DNA of 51,750 bases from Olsenella_L sp051876355 (GCA_051876355.1 JBJEHU010000018.1:1-51750); one strand, 5' to 3'. Shown: positions 24,865 through 34,004, counted from the stretch's first letter. The notes: generated by a model from the letters alone, not told the origin. A program made the numbers and translations.

Positions 24865-25992
24865 ATGAGCATCGCATATGACAGGAAGACCCCGCACCGC
24901 TTCGATGTTGTCGGAAGCTTCCTGAGACCCGAGAGACTTCATGACGCACACTATGCGTGGAAGGCGGGAAAGATCTCGGCAGAAGAGCTGAAGCGCGTCG
25001 AGGATGAGTGCATCAAAGATCTTGTCGCGAAGGAGAAGAAGGCAGGACTTGCCGTGATCACGGACGGCGAGTTCCGCCGCGAGACGTGGCACCTCGACTT
25101 CATGTGGGCGTTTGCAGGCATCGCCCACAAGCCGGCCGAGGTGGGACTTCCGTTCCACGACGAGGCAGCAAAGATCGACGACACGTATCTTGTCGGCAAG
25201 ATTGCCTACAAGGGCACGCATCCCTTCATCGACCACTTCCGCTTCGTGCAGGCGCTCGAAGACGAGCGCACGGTCGCAAAGCTCACGATTCCGGCCCCTG
25301 CCCAGTTCCTCGAGCAGTTCGCGATGCCGTTCAACAAGGAAACGACCGACAAGGTCTACGCCACGCACCAGGAGCTTGCAGACGATATCGTGGCAGGATA
25401 TGTCGCCTTCATCCAGGATCTCTATGCAGCAGGCTGCCGCAACCTCCAGCTCGATGACTGCTCGTGGGGCATGGTCGTCGACCCGCATGCAGAGCAGTTC
25501 TTCGGTGTCGATGCAGCAGGCCTCGAGCAGGTGAAGGAAGCGCTCCTCGATGTGAACAACCGCGTGCTCGCATCGTGCCCCGAAGACCTCACGGTGAACA
25601 CGCACATCTGCCGCGGCAACTTCCACTCGACCTGGGCCTGCGAAGGCGGCTACGACGGCGTGGCAGACTTCCTGCTTGCCCGCGAGAACGTGCATGCATT
25701 CTTCCTCGAGTACGATGATGCCCGTTCCGGCAGCTTCGAGCCGCTCGCGAAGGTGCCGGAGGACAAGCTTGTCGTGCTCGGCCTCGTGACGACGAAGCAT
25801 CCGGAGCTCGAGGACCGCGCTGCCGTGATCGCGAGGATTCATGAGGCGGCGAAGTATGTGCCGCTCGAGCGCCTCTGCCTCTCGCCGCAGTGCGGCTTTG
25901 CCTCCTGCGACTGCGGCAATAAGCTCACGGAGGACGAGCAGTGGGCAAAGGTCGCGCTCGTGCGCTCCATCGCAGAGGAGGTCTGGGGCTAG
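24865..25992 (+). CDS. Cobalamin-independent methionine synthase-like methyltransferase (YxjG/YxjH type)
   Basis: This 375-residue protein resembles the single catalytic domain of MetE. It starts with RFDVVGSFLRPERLHDA, then AVITDGEFRRETWHLDFMWAF, a middle with LQLDDCSWGM, a zinc-site region NTHICRGNF containing His and Cys, and a C-terminal FASCDCGNKLTEDEQWAKVALVRSIAEE with the second Cys. The fused MetE N-terminal domain is absent, as in YxjG/YxjH. Such proteins transfer methyl groups to homocysteine or related thiols, with the methyl donor uncertain. The ATG at 24865 follows GATGGAGGCATACC. It may be regulated by the LysR protein just upstream. Confidence 0.85.
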   Translation: MSIAYDRKTPHRFDVVGSFLRPERLHDAHYAWKAGKISAEELKRVEDECIKDLVAKEKKAGLAVITDGEFRRETWHLDFMWAFAGIAHKPAEVGLPFHDEAAKIDDTYLVGKIAYKGTHPFIDHFRFVQALEDERTVAKLTIPAPAQFLEQFAMPFNKETTDKVYATHQELADDIVAGYVAFIQDLYAAGCRNLQLDDCSWGMVVDPHAEQFFGVDAAGLEQVKEALLDVNNRVLASCPEDLTVNTHICRGNFHSTWACEGGYDGVADFLLARENVHAFFLEYDDARSGSFEPLAKVPEDKLVVLGLVTTKHPELEDRAAVIARIHEAAKYVPLERLCLSPQCGFASCDCGNKLTEDEQWAKVALVRSIAEEVWG

Positions 25993-26015
25993 GATTCTGG
26001 AGACGCTCCTCAAGA

Positions 26016-26056
26016 AGACGCTCCTGCATCCGGCTGGGTGCAGGAGCGTCTCTTTC
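26016..26056. terminator. Intrinsic terminator
   Basis: A 16-bp stem AGACGCTCCTGCATCC with a GGCT loop and perfect partner, then TTTCTCTCTTT. It closes the MetE-like gene and faces the histidine phosphatase stop. Confidence 0.88.
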
Positions 26057-26073
26057 TCTCTTTGGTAGATGGG

Positions 26074-26676
26074 CTAGCCGAGCTCGGTGAAGTCAGGCTC
26101 GAAGATATCCGTGCAGCTGAACGTATGGGCCTCTTCATCGTAGGCAAACGTGAAGATCGAGCAGTTCTTGATGCCGGGATGATACTGGACGACGTTTTCG
26201 TCCTTCCAGGAGCGGATGAAGTTCGCGCAGGCTGCTCCATGGCTTACAGCCAGAGCGCACGTGACATCCGGACGGGACATGATCTCCTCGGTTGTCTTCC
26301 GCATGCGCGCGACGAGCGACGCCTGGGAATCTCCGCCATATGGCACGAAGAAGTCGCCGAAGGGAGGGGCCGGATTCAGGAAATTGTCTTCGCCCTCATA
26401 GGCGCCGAAGTTCCACTCCTTGAGGCCGCGCAGCCGCTCATAGGGAGGAATCGTGCCATATGCCTCGAGGCAGACATCCTCGAGCGTGTCCGAGGCACGC
26501 TCGCTCGTGCTCGAGAAGAAGTGGTCGGGCCGTACGGAGAGCTCTCTCAGGTGCCGTCCGGCGATGCGGGCCTGTGCATGGCCGCGCTCGGTCAGAGGCG
26601 AGTCGCACCAGCCCTGGTTCTTGTGATGGACATTGAAGAGCGTCTCGCCGTGGCGCATGAGATAGAGCGTCTTCAT
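26074..26676 (-). CDS. Histidine phosphatase family protein
   Basis: The 200-residue protein starts MKTLYLMRHGETLFNVHHKNQGWCDSPLTERGHAQA, the phosphoglycerate-mutase/histidine-phosphatase signature with catalytic His9 in RHGET. The second catalytic His is in ALAVSHGAACANFI near residue 150, with acid residue Glu around position 90 (LKEWNFGAYEGE). Family members include sugar phosphatases, cobalamin-pathway enzymes and phosphoglycerate mutases; the length and lack of mutase-specific insert favour a phosphatase. The substrate is unknown. It is divergent from the secreted beta-helix-like protein. Confidence 0.88.
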   Translation of the reverse strand: MKTLYLMRHGETLFNVHHKNQGWCDSPLTERGHAQARIAGRHLRELSVRPDHFFSSTSERASDTLEDVCLEAYGTIPPYERLRGLKEWNFGAYEGEDNFLNPAPPFGDFFVPYGGDSQASLVARMRKTTEEIMSRPDVTCALAVSHGAACANFIRSWKDENVVQYHPGIKNCSIFTFAYDEEAHTFSCTDIFEPDFTELG

Positions 26677-26745
26677 GGCTCTCCTTCCTTGAGGATTCCC
26701 TGTTCATCCCAGCTTAGCAGCTGCCGTCCCTTTCTGAAGCAGCGG

Positions 26746-26851
26746 GTCTTTCAGGAAAGCTTCCTGTTCCCTTCAGATGCCTCGAAGCATTGCGTTCGCT
26801 CTGCGCCATGTCCTTCAGGAGACGTGTCTTTCAGGTTTCTGTGCCTGTTCC
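26746..26851. repeat. Two copies of a composite upstream repeat
   Basis: GTCTTTCAGG followed 7 or 8 bases later by CCTGTTCC occurs at 26746-26770 and again at 26826-26851, 80 bases apart, in the divergent promoter region. The first copy contains the palindrome-like CTTTCAGGAAAG (26748-26759), which recurs exactly at 36653-36664. Probably protein-binding sites; a further TTCAGGAGA lies between the copies. Confidence 0.45.
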
Positions 26852-26907
26852 AGCGGAATATCTTGCTCAGCAGAGGCGAATATCACCCATCGAGAAAGGT
26901 TTCCGTC

Positions 26908-28653
26908 ATGAAGCGACCAAGCAGCCTTGAAGGCACGCATGTGCAGGCAGGACGGAACGCATTCCGGAAAGATCTCGCACGCGTGGGAGCATGTGCGCTC
27001 ACAGGAGCGCTCATCTTCTCGAGCGTGCCCGTATATGCCCTGGCAGAAAGTGCGCCGGGTGCAGGATCTGCGCAGAGCCAGCCGGACGAGCCGCCTTCGG
27101 GCGGCGGCATGGGCCAGGGCGGCGGTGCCGATACGATGACATACGACTATACCGGCACGCTCTCCGGCATCCTCATCGCTGACGGCGACGATATCGACTC
27201 GACCGGCACGACGTCGAGCAGCGCAAAGGACGTGAATGCGGCGCTCGTCGAGAATGGCGGCACGCTTGCGCTCGACGCGGCGACGCTCGAGAAATCGGGA
27301 GACGATACGGATGGCGACGCATGCAACTTCTACGGCGTGAACTCGATCCTGCTTGCGGTCGGCGAGGGATCGACGGCCACCGTGCAGAGAAGCACGCTTT
27401 CGGCGACATCCGAAGGCTCGAACGGCATCTTTGCGACGGATGGCGCAAAGGTCCTGGCCTATGAGGACGAGATACAGACGACGGCAGGCAACTCGCGCGG
27501 GCTCGATGCCACCTACGGCGGAGAGATCTTGGGCTCTGCCCTTACGATCTCGACTGAAGGGGACCACTGCGCAGCGCTTGCGACCGACCGTGGCGGCGGC
27601 ACGGTCTCTGTGACGGACTCCGAGCTCGAGACGGCAGGCTCCGGATCGCCGCTCCTCTACTCGACAGGAGACGTCGAGGTGGCAGGCGTCACGGGCACGG
27701 CCTCGGGCTCGCAGATTGCCGGCATGGAGGGGCTCAACACCATCCTCATCGAGGATTCGACGCTTTCGAGCACGATGACAGAAGCGACAGCCTCCGATCC
27801 CATGGCCGATGCCGTGATCATCTACCAGTCGACATCGGGCGATGCAGAGAGCACGACAGGCGAGACCGCGAAGTTCCAGGCAGCAGACTCGACGCTCTCG
27901 AGCGCCATTGCCTCGGGCTCGTTCTTCTATCTCACGAATACGACGGCAGACATCGTCCTCTCGAATACGATCCTTGACTTCGATTCGGATGCTGCAGCGC
28001 TCCTGACGGCAGAAGGAAACGATTCGAACAATTGGGGATCTGCCGGATCGAATGGTGCTACGGTACGCTTCACGGCCATCGGCGAGACGCTTTCCGGTGC
28101 GATTGCGGCAGACACGATCAGCTCGGCCGACGTCTATCTGACGGACGGCACGACGTGGACTGGCGCTGCAAAGATCGAGACGAACTCGGCTGGCTCGACT
28201 TCGACAAGCCCGCTTTCGGTCTCGGTCGACGGGACCTCATCCTGGGTTGTGACTGATGACAGCACGGTCTCGAATCTCACGCTTGCAGAAGGCGCCTCCG
28301 TGACGGATGGAAATGGCAATGATGTGCGCATCGTCGACGAGGCGGGCAATGTGCTCCGTGCCGGCTCTTCGGATGTGACGGTGACGGTCGAGGGGAACTA
28401 CAGCTCGGCATACGATGCCTCGAACGCCGGCACGCTTGCCACAGACACGGCAGACCGCAGCGCCTTCGACGAGGCGTTCGGCACAGATACCTCGTTCACG
28501 ATGGGCGAGAAGCTGTCACAGGCAGGCGATGCGTCTGAGAGTGCAGAGGCATCTGCGAGCACGGCACAGGATTCGTCCCAGACAGAAAGCACGGATGTGA
28601 ACCTGTCGTGGTGGGACCAGATCGTCCTCTTCTTCAAGGGCCTCTTCGGCTAG
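26908..28653 (+). CDS. Secreted beta-helix-like surface protein
   Basis: This 581-residue protein has a basic N-terminus and a signal peptide with hydrophobic core ARVGACALTGALIFSSVPVYALA, cleaved near residue 45, then a low-complexity linker. The body consists of repeating short segments such as VQRSTLSATSEGSNGIFATDGAKV and VSVTDSELETAGSGSPLLYSTGDVEV, about 22 residues each and rich in Ser/Thr/Gly/Asp, the pattern of a right-handed parallel beta-helix. The C-terminus SWWDQIVLFFKGLFG is amphipathic and no LPXTG anchor is seen, so attachment may be through that helix. The ATG at 26908 follows GAGAAAGG. Binding or adhesive function is an inference. Confidence 0.75.
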   Translation: MKRPSSLEGTHVQAGRNAFRKDLARVGACALTGALIFSSVPVYALAESAPGAGSAQSQPDEPPSGGGMGQGGGADTMTYDYTGTLSGILIADGDDIDSTGTTSSSAKDVNAALVENGGTLALDAATLEKSGDDTDGDACNFYGVNSILLAVGEGSTATVQRSTLSATSEGSNGIFATDGAKVLAYEDEIQTTAGNSRGLDATYGGEILGSALTISTEGDHCAALATDRGGGTVSVTDSELETAGSGSPLLYSTGDVEVAGVTGTASGSQIAGMEGLNTILIEDSTLSSTMTEATASDPMADAVIIYQSTSGDAESTTGETAKFQAADSTLSSAIASGSFFYLTNTTADIVLSNTILDFDSDAAALLTAEGNDSNNWGSAGSNGATVRFTAIGETLSGAIAADTISSADVYLTDGTTWTGAAKIETNSAGSTSTSPLSVSVDGTSSWVVTDDSTVSNLTLAEGASVTDGNGNDVRIVDEAGNVLRAGSSDVTVTVEGNYSSAYDASNAGTLATDTADRSAFDEAFGTDTSFTMGEKLSQAGDASESAEASASTAQDSSQTESTDVNLSWWDQIVLFFKGLFG

Positions 28654-28682
28654 AGAGCTGAGAGGACGAGCGGAACTGTTCG

Positions 28683-29732
28683 TTATGCGAGGATGCCCGA
28701 TCTGAGCGCTCGAACGAGCGCTTCGGCATCCTCGTCCTTCGTGGCCCAGCTCGTCGCGAGGCGCACGACTGTGTGGTCCTCATCCGGCTTCTCCCAGAAG
28801 CTTGCAAGCGCCACTTCGCCGAGGAGCTTTGCCTGGCTATCGGAGAGGATCGGGAAGACCTGGTTCGTCTGCGTCGGATGGGCAAGCGAGATATGCGCTT
28901 CCTCGAAGGCAGACGAGATCCTGCGGGCCTGTGCGATGGCCGGCCTGCCGATGCGCCCATAGAGGCCATCCTCGAAGAATGCCTCGAACTGCACGCCGAG
29001 GAGGCGTCCCTTTGCCAGAAGGGCGCCGCACTGCTTCATGAACGTGAAGAAGTGGGGGACAAGCTCGGGACGGGGGAAGACAAGCGCTTCGCCGAAGAGG
29101 GCGCCGCACTTCGTGCCGCCGATGTAGAACGCATCCGTGAGATGTGCAAGGTCTTCGAGCGCGACATCGTTTTCCGGCGCTGCGAGCGCGTAGGCAAGGC
29201 GTGCCCCGTCGCAGTAGATCTTGAGGCCATGGGCATCGGCGACCTTGCGCAGTGCCTCGAGCTCTGCCTTCGAATAGAGCAGGCCGTACTCGTTCGGCTC
29301 GGAGATATAGATGAGCGCTGGCTGGACCATGTGGTCGCGGTTGCCATCCTTCTCCCAGAGCCTCATGAACTCGTCGACATCTGCTGCTGCAAGCTTCCCG
29401 TCATGCCCCGGAAGCTCCAGGACCTTGTGGCCGCCTGCCTCGATCGCTCCTGCTTCGTGCACGGCGATGTGTCCCGTCGTCGCAGCGATGACGCCCTCCC
29501 AGGGAGCGAGCAGGGCAGAGATGGCAACCTCGTTCGTCTGCGTGCCGCCGACGAGGAAGAAGACCTCGGCATCCGGCGTGCCGCAGGCATACTTGATGAG
29601 GCGCTGTGCATGGAGGCTGTGCTCGTCGAGTCCGTAGCCTGCACTCTTCTCGTGGTTCGTCGCCACGAGTCGCTCCATGATCGAGTCTTCGCATCCCTCG
29701 AGATAGTCGGAAGAGAAATCGAGCTTCTCCAT
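28683..29732 (-). CDS. Low-specificity threonine aldolase-like PLP enzyme
   Basis: The 349-residue protein has the beta-eliminating lyase fold: FSSDYLEGCEDSIMERLVATN, FLVGGTQTNEVAISALL (PLP phosphate contact), the His of TGHIAVHEAGAIE, the PLP-contacting Asp in YCDGAR (175), and the Schiff-base Lys208 in YIGGTKCGALFGE. It would split L-threonine or allo-threonine into glycine and acetaldehyde. The start is the ATG at 29732 with AAAGGG ten bases upstream; a GTG three codons earlier is too close to that site. It is divergent from the LysR gene at 29917, a possible regulator of it. Interestingly, a deoxyribose-phosphate aldolase that also yields acetaldehyde lies elsewhere in the window. Confidence 0.9.
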   Translation of the reverse strand: MEKLDFSSDYLEGCEDSIMERLVATNHEKSAGYGLDEHSLHAQRLIKYACGTPDAEVFFLVGGTQTNEVAISALLAPWEGVIAATTGHIAVHEAGAIEAGGHKVLELPGHDGKLAAADVDEFMRLWEKDGNRDHMVQPALIYISEPNEYGLLYSKAELEALRKVADAHGLKIYCDGARLAYALAAPENDVALEDLAHLTDAFYIGGTKCGALFGEALVFPRPELVPHFFTFMKQCGALLAKGRLLGVQFEAFFEDGLYGRIGRPAIAQARRISSAFEEAHISLAHPTQTNQVFPILSDSQAKLLGEVALASFWEKPDEDHTVVRLATSWATKDEDAEALVRALRSGILA

Positions 29733-29916
29733 TGCGGCCACACCCTTTCTGTCCCTGCCTGGCAGGAAAATGCTTCCGGCACATCTGCCGGCATTCTGTT
29801 CTTTGTGCCTGTGGCCACCTCTTGAGCTCGCCTGTTACTATACGGCACGGCGAACCATGATGGATGATGCTTATAATCATGTTTGAGATGATGCTGTGTC
29901 ATGACAAGGAGTGCCT

Positions 29917-30816
29917 ATGGATGCGACGAAGTGTGCCGCCCTCATCGCTGCGGCAGAGACGGGATCGTTCACGGCGGCTGCGCGCCAGCTCGGCTATACG
30001 CAGTCCGGCATCACGCGCATGGTGGTCTCGCTCGAATCCGAGCTCGGCTTCGCGCTCTGCATCCGCACGAAGCAGGGTGTCGCGCTCACAGAGAATGGCA
30101 GGCGCATGCTGCCGCATCTGCGCGAGATTGTGCGGGCAGAGCGGGTGGCCGAGGAGTCGGGTGCCGAAATCCGTGGCGTCGTCTCCGGCACGCTTACGGT
30201 CGGCTCCTACTACAGCATCTCCGCCATCTGGATGCCTGAGGTCCTCTCCACGTTCGAGAAGAGCTATCCCGGCATCGAGGTGGCCTTGAAGGAAGGCGGC
30301 AACACCGAGATGGGGCAGTGGCTCAACAGCCGTGCCGTCGACCTCTGCTTCTGCGCCAAGCCTGCCCAGGGCACATACTGCGACTGGAAGGCCCTTTACG
30401 AGGATGAGATCGTCATGTGGCTGCCGGAGGGTCACCCTTATGCCGAGGCTTCGAGCTATCCGATCCGGGAGCTCGAACATGAGGCGTTCATCCATACGCT
30501 TGCCGACCATGATACGGACCAGGACCGCCTCATCCAGGAGGAGAAGCTCCGCCTCGAGGACCGCTACGAGACGAGCGATGGGTTCACGACGTATAACATG
30601 GTCGAGGCGGGCCTCGGCGTGAGCTTCAACCAGCGTCTCATCAGCCGGAAATGGCAGGGCAGGGTGAAGGAGGTCCCCTTCGAGGAGCCGCACTACATCT
30701 CTCTCGGCATTGCCGTACCGTCTCTTGCCGAAGCGTCTCCTGCGGCGAAGCGCTTCATCGCCTGCATAGAGAGCCTCATGCCGCGCCTTGCGGCACTGGT
30801 CCAAGGACGCGTCTGA
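29917..30816 (+). CDS. LysR-family transcriptional regulator
   Basis: 299 residues, starting MDATKCAALIAAAETGSFTAAARQLGYTQSGITRMVVSLESELGF, a LysR winged helix with a slightly unusual opening, followed by an effector domain (GTLTVGSYYSISAIWMPEVLSTFEKSYPGIEVALKEGG). The ATG at 29917 has AAGGAG six bases before it; the GTG at 29911 overlaps that ribosome site. It is divergent from threonine aldolase and lies 257 bases upstream of asrA on the same strand. Either the aldolase, the sulfite reductase operon, or both could be under its control. Confidence 0.88.
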   Translation: MDATKCAALIAAAETGSFTAAARQLGYTQSGITRMVVSLESELGFALCIRTKQGVALTENGRRMLPHLREIVRAERVAEESGAEIRGVVSGTLTVGSYYSISAIWMPEVLSTFEKSYPGIEVALKEGGNTEMGQWLNSRAVDLCFCAKPAQGTYCDWKALYEDEIVMWLPEGHPYAEASSYPIRELEHEAFIHTLADHDTDQDRLIQEEKLRLEDRYETSDGFTTYNMVEAGLGVSFNQRLISRKWQGRVKEVPFEEPHYISLGIAVPSLAEASPAAKRFIACIESLMPRLAALVQGRV

Positions 30817-30912
30817 TCGTTCCAGATGCAGGAGCCATTCTGCCCGTTCGCGGAGCCTTACAGAAAGCTGCGCATAGATAAGATGCTTTCCTGCGAAAAT
30901 GGCAGGTGATTC

Positions 30913-30950
30913 ATGAGAGGCATGCTGCATTGCGAATATGAGAGGCATGC
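30913..30950 (+). promoter_or_regulatory. 13-bp tandem repeat upstream of asrABC
   Basis: ATGAGAGGCATGC occurs at 30913-30925 and 30938-30950, 25 bases apart start to start (about two and a half helical turns), some 125 bases before the asrA start. Paired sites of this kind fit an activator or repressor dimer; LysR and Crp/Fnr-type control are both possible. Confidence 0.45.
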
Positions 30951-31073
30951 CGTATCATTTTGACGGCTGCAGGCAGAGCGTCTGAGGGGGCCTCGGTCTG
31001 CACGTGCTGCCAGGAGGGCATCTGGCTGTCCATACGCAGGGAGCTGTCCCTGCCACGAGAGAGGGGTTCTGCT

Positions 31074-32114
31074 GTGGGATATGTGCTCACGCGGGACGGG
31101 TTCGACGAGCTCATAGCGAAGCTCGGCGAGACCTATCGCATCTATGCTCCGGTGCTCAAGAAGGGGGAGGGACGCTTCACTGACGTCGATGTCGTGCGCT
31201 ATGACTTCGTGGCGTCCGGCTCCGAGATGGAGCTCGAGAAGAAGTCCGATTATCCGGCGAAGGAGATCCTGAGCCCGCTTTCCGAGACGCTCTTCTACTT
31301 CACGGAGGATTCCGTCAAGGAAGCAGATATCGATCCGCGCGACGTGATCGTGTTCCTGCGTGCCTGCGATCTTCACGGCGTCCGTCGCCTCGACCAGATC
31401 TACCTCGACAACGGTCCCTCGAAGGACTACTTCTACAAGCGCATCCGCGACCATGTGCACTTTGCCCTCATCGGCTGCACGAAGAGCTTTGCGAGCTGCT
31501 TCTGCGTCGATATGGGCACGAATGTCGCGCCTGTGGGCTGGATGTTCTCGGTCGAAGAGGATGGGGACACCATCCGCTCCGCTGTGGCAGAGAAGGACCT
31601 CGAGCCGCTCTTCGCTGCATGCGCAGCAAAGGAGGAAGACGTCACGCCGGCCTCCGTCACGGAGAACGAGGTGCACGTCACGCGCCCCGAGACCGTGCCG
31701 AACGCAATCTATCGCTCCGACATGTGGAACGAGTACACGGACCGCTGCGTCGAGTGCGGCCGCTGCACGATTGCATGCCCGACCTGTTCCTGCTACACGA
31801 TGCAGGATGTGTTCTACACGGAGAACGGCCGTGTCGGAGAGCGGCGCCGCGTGCAGGCAAGCTGCATGATCGACGGCTACTCCGATGTCGCAGGCGGCGG
31901 CTCCTACAGAAAGACCGCTGGCGAGCGCATGCGCTTCAAGGTGCTCCACAAGGTCTATGACTTCAGGCGCCGCTTCGGCTACGACATGTGCGTCGGCTGC
32001 GGACGCTGCGACGACATCTGCCCGGAATACATCAGCTTCGCTGCCTGCGTGAACAAGCTCAACGATGCCTGCGAAGCCTACGAGAAGGAACAGGAGGCGC
32101 AGAAGAATGCCTAG
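31074..32114 (+). CDS. asrA: Anaerobic sulfite reductase subunit A
   Basis: 346 residues. The C-terminal half carries two [4Fe-4S] ferredoxin motifs, CVECGRCTIACPTCSCY and CVGCGRCDDICPEY; the N-terminal half (VLTRDGFDELIAKLGETYRIYAPV, VFLRACDLHGVRRLDQIYLDN) matches AsrA and related HdrA/FrhB-linked electron carriers. AsrA passes electrons from AsrB to the siroheme subunit. GTG at 31074 is the start, seven bases after GAGAGGGG, giving the usual AsrA length. Its last bases overlap the asrB start, showing translational coupling. The complex reduces sulfite to sulfide in the cytoplasm. Confidence 0.9.
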   Translation: MGYVLTRDGFDELIAKLGETYRIYAPVLKKGEGRFTDVDVVRYDFVASGSEMELEKKSDYPAKEILSPLSETLFYFTEDSVKEADIDPRDVIVFLRACDLHGVRRLDQIYLDNGPSKDYFYKRIRDHVHFALIGCTKSFASCFCVDMGTNVAPVGWMFSVEEDGDTIRSAVAEKDLEPLFAACAAKEEDVTPASVTENEVHVTRPETVPNAIYRSDMWNEYTDRCVECGRCTIACPTCSCYTMQDVFYTENGRVGERRRVQASCMIDGYSDVAGGGSYRKTAGERMRFKVLHKVYDFRRRFGYDMCVGCGRCDDICPEYISFAACVNKLNDACEAYEKEQEAQKNA

Positions 32115-32940
32115 CCAGACTGTGACATTCGACGCCGTGAACGACGCGGCCGTGAACCCCTACATTCCGTTCTCGTCCGAGATCCTCGATGTGATCAAGC
32201 ACACGAAGAAGGAATACACGTTCCGCATGGCCTATGAGGGAGAGGTGCGCCCGGGCCAGTTCTTCGAGGTCTCTGTCCCGAAGTACGGCGAGGCGCCGAT
32301 CTCTGTCTCCGGCATCGTCCCCGGCAAGTCCATCGACCTCACGATTCGCCGTGTCGGCAGGGTCACGAACGAGGTCTTCGAGAACTATGTCGGCCAGAAG
32401 CTGTTCCTGAGAGGGCCCTTCGGCAATGGCTTCGATGTGAGCCTCTACCAGAACGGGGAAGTCGTTGTCGTGGCAGGCGGTACGGGCGTCTCTCCGGTCC
32501 GTGGCGTCATCGATTCTCTTGCCACCTCTCCCGACCCTGAGAACAAGTATGTGATTGTCGGCTTCAAGAGCCCGGACGACATGCTGTTCCGTGACGATCT
32601 TGCCCGCTGGGACAAGAAGCTCAATCTCACGCTCACAGTCGATGGCGCGCCGGAAGGCTATGAGGGCAACATCGGCCTCGTCACGAAGTACATCCCGGAC
32701 CTTCCGCTCAAGGACCCGAAGACGGCGCAGGCGGTCGTCGTCGGCCCGCCGCCCATGATGCGCTTCTCGATCAAGGGCCTTCTGGAGCTCGGCTTTGCCG
32801 AGGAGAACATCTGGGTCAGCCAGGAACGGCGCATGTGCTGCGGCCTTGGCAAGTGCGGACACTGCCGCATCGGCGAGCACTATGTCTGTCTCGATGGCCC
32901 GGTCTTCAACTACACCGTGTCCAAGGACATGCTGGATTAG
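32107..32940 (+). CDS. asrB: Anaerobic sulfite reductase subunit B
   Basis: This 277-residue flavoprotein of the ferredoxin-NADP reductase type has an FAD domain (EYTFRMAYEGEVRPGQFFEVSVPKYGEAPISVSG), an NAD(P)H domain with VVVAGGTGVSPVRGVIDSL, and a C-terminal iron-sulfur motif MCCGLGKCGHCRIGEHYVC for a [2Fe-2S] cluster, exactly the AsrB/PyrK-like layout. It accepts electrons from NADH. The ATG at 32107 overlaps the asrA stop by eight bases. asrC follows after 10 bases with a perfect AGGAGGGA site. Confidence 0.92.
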   Translation: MPSQTVTFDAVNDAAVNPYIPFSSEILDVIKHTKKEYTFRMAYEGEVRPGQFFEVSVPKYGEAPISVSGIVPGKSIDLTIRRVGRVTNEVFENYVGQKLFLRGPFGNGFDVSLYQNGEVVVVAGGTGVSPVRGVIDSLATSPDPENKYVIVGFKSPDDMLFRDDLARWDKKLNLTLTVDGAPEGYEGNIGLVTKYIPDLPLKDPKTAQAVVVGPPPMMRFSIKGLLELGFAEENIWVSQERRMCCGLGKCGHCRIGEHYVCLDGPVFNYTVSKDMLD

Positions 32941-32950
32941 GAGGGAACGC

Positions 32951-33940
32951 ATGATTCAGGACGTGAATGTCAAGGCGCTCAAGAAGAATGCCTTCCGCTA
33001 CAGCAAGGTCCGCGGCGAGACGGCGAGCCGTGTCCGCATCCCGGGAGGCCTTGTCTCGGCAAAGAGCATGGCGAGGATCGTGGAGATTGCCGAGGAGTTC
33101 GGCAATGGCCAGATCTTCCTGACGAACAGGCAGGGCGTCGAGATTCCCGGCATCAAGCTCGAGGACATGCCGAAGGTCAACGAGAAGCTCCAGGCCATCA
33201 TTGAGGATACGCACATCAACCAGGAAGACACGGCTGACGGCTACCTCGCATCCGGCACGAGAAACATCGTTGCCTGCCCGGGCAAGAGGCTGTGCCCCTT
33301 CGGCTGCTACGATACGACAGCCTTTGCCCAGCGCATGGATCAGGCCATCTTCCCGAACAACCGCCATGTGAAGGTCGCGTTCACGGGCTGCTCGAACGAC
33401 TGCGCCCATGTTGCCCTGAACGATTTCGGCATCATCGGCATGACCGAGCCGCAGTATGACCCGGCACGCTGCATCGGCTGCGGCCAGTGCGTCAAGTGGT
33501 GCCAGCGCCGCTCCGTGTCGGCACTGTCGATGGTAAACGGCAAGGTCGTACGCAACGAGGACCGCTGCATCGGCTGCGGCGTCTGCGTCGTCTACTGTCC
33601 GACGCGTGCCTGGACGAGGAGCCCCGAGCACTACTTCCGCCTCAAGATTCTCGGCCGTACCGGCAAGCAGAATCCGAGGATGGCACAGGACTGGCTCAGG
33701 TGGGTCGACGAGGATTCCATCGTGAAGATCGTCCAGAACACCTATGCCTACATCGAGGAGTACATCAATCCCCATGCACCCGAAGGCAAGGAGCACATCG
33801 GCTACATCGTGGACCGCACGGGCTTCGACGAGTTCGTGAAGTGGGCTCTGAAGGATGTGGAGCTCCCGGAGAAGTGCCAGCAGGCGCATCGCGTCTACTG
33901 GGGCGGCGAGCACTACGACCGCGACAACGAGCTCAAGTAG
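32951..33940 (+). CDS. asrC: Anaerobic sulfite reductase subunit C (siroheme catalytic subunit)
   Basis: This 329-residue subunit has the siroheme/[4Fe-4S] binding cysteines in the pattern C-x5-C (Cys109, Cys115) and C-x3-C (Cys147, Cys151), as in other sulfite and nitrite reductases, then two ferredoxin motifs CIGCGQCVKWC (174-184) and CIGCGVCVVYC (206-216). The N-terminus has TASRVRIPGGLVSAKSM. It reduces sulfite to sulfide by six electrons. The gene order asrABC is intact, so the organism can use sulfite as an electron sink or detoxify it. Confidence 0.93.
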   Translation: MIQDVNVKALKKNAFRYSKVRGETASRVRIPGGLVSAKSMARIVEIAEEFGNGQIFLTNRQGVEIPGIKLEDMPKVNEKLQAIIEDTHINQEDTADGYLASGTRNIVACPGKRLCPFGCYDTTAFAQRMDQAIFPNNRHVKVAFTGCSNDCAHVALNDFGIIGMTEPQYDPARCIGCGQCVKWCQRRSVSALSMVNGKVVRNEDRCIGCGVCVVYCPTRAWTRSPEHYFRLKILGRTGKQNPRMAQDWLRWVDEDSIVKIVQNTYAYIEEYINPHAPEGKEHIGYIVDRTGFDEFVKWALKDVELPEKCQQAHRVYWGGEHYDRDNELK

Positions 33941-33960
33941 CATTGGCTCGACAGACGTGC

Positions 33961-33997
33961 ACGAAAGGAGGCGCTCTCGGAGCGCCTCCTTTTTCGT
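33961..33997. terminator. Intrinsic terminator of asrABC
   Basis: ACGAAA-GGAGGCGCT with loop CTCGG and its perfect complement ending in TTTTTCGT. It can terminate both asrC and the convergent flavoprotein gene at 34005. Confidence 0.9.
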
Positions 33998-34004
33998 AGC
34001 TCTG

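Noticed and set aside
26746..26851. Repeat pair as a possible CRISPR-like array
   Set aside because: Only two copies with different spacing and no cas genes; better explained as regulator sites.
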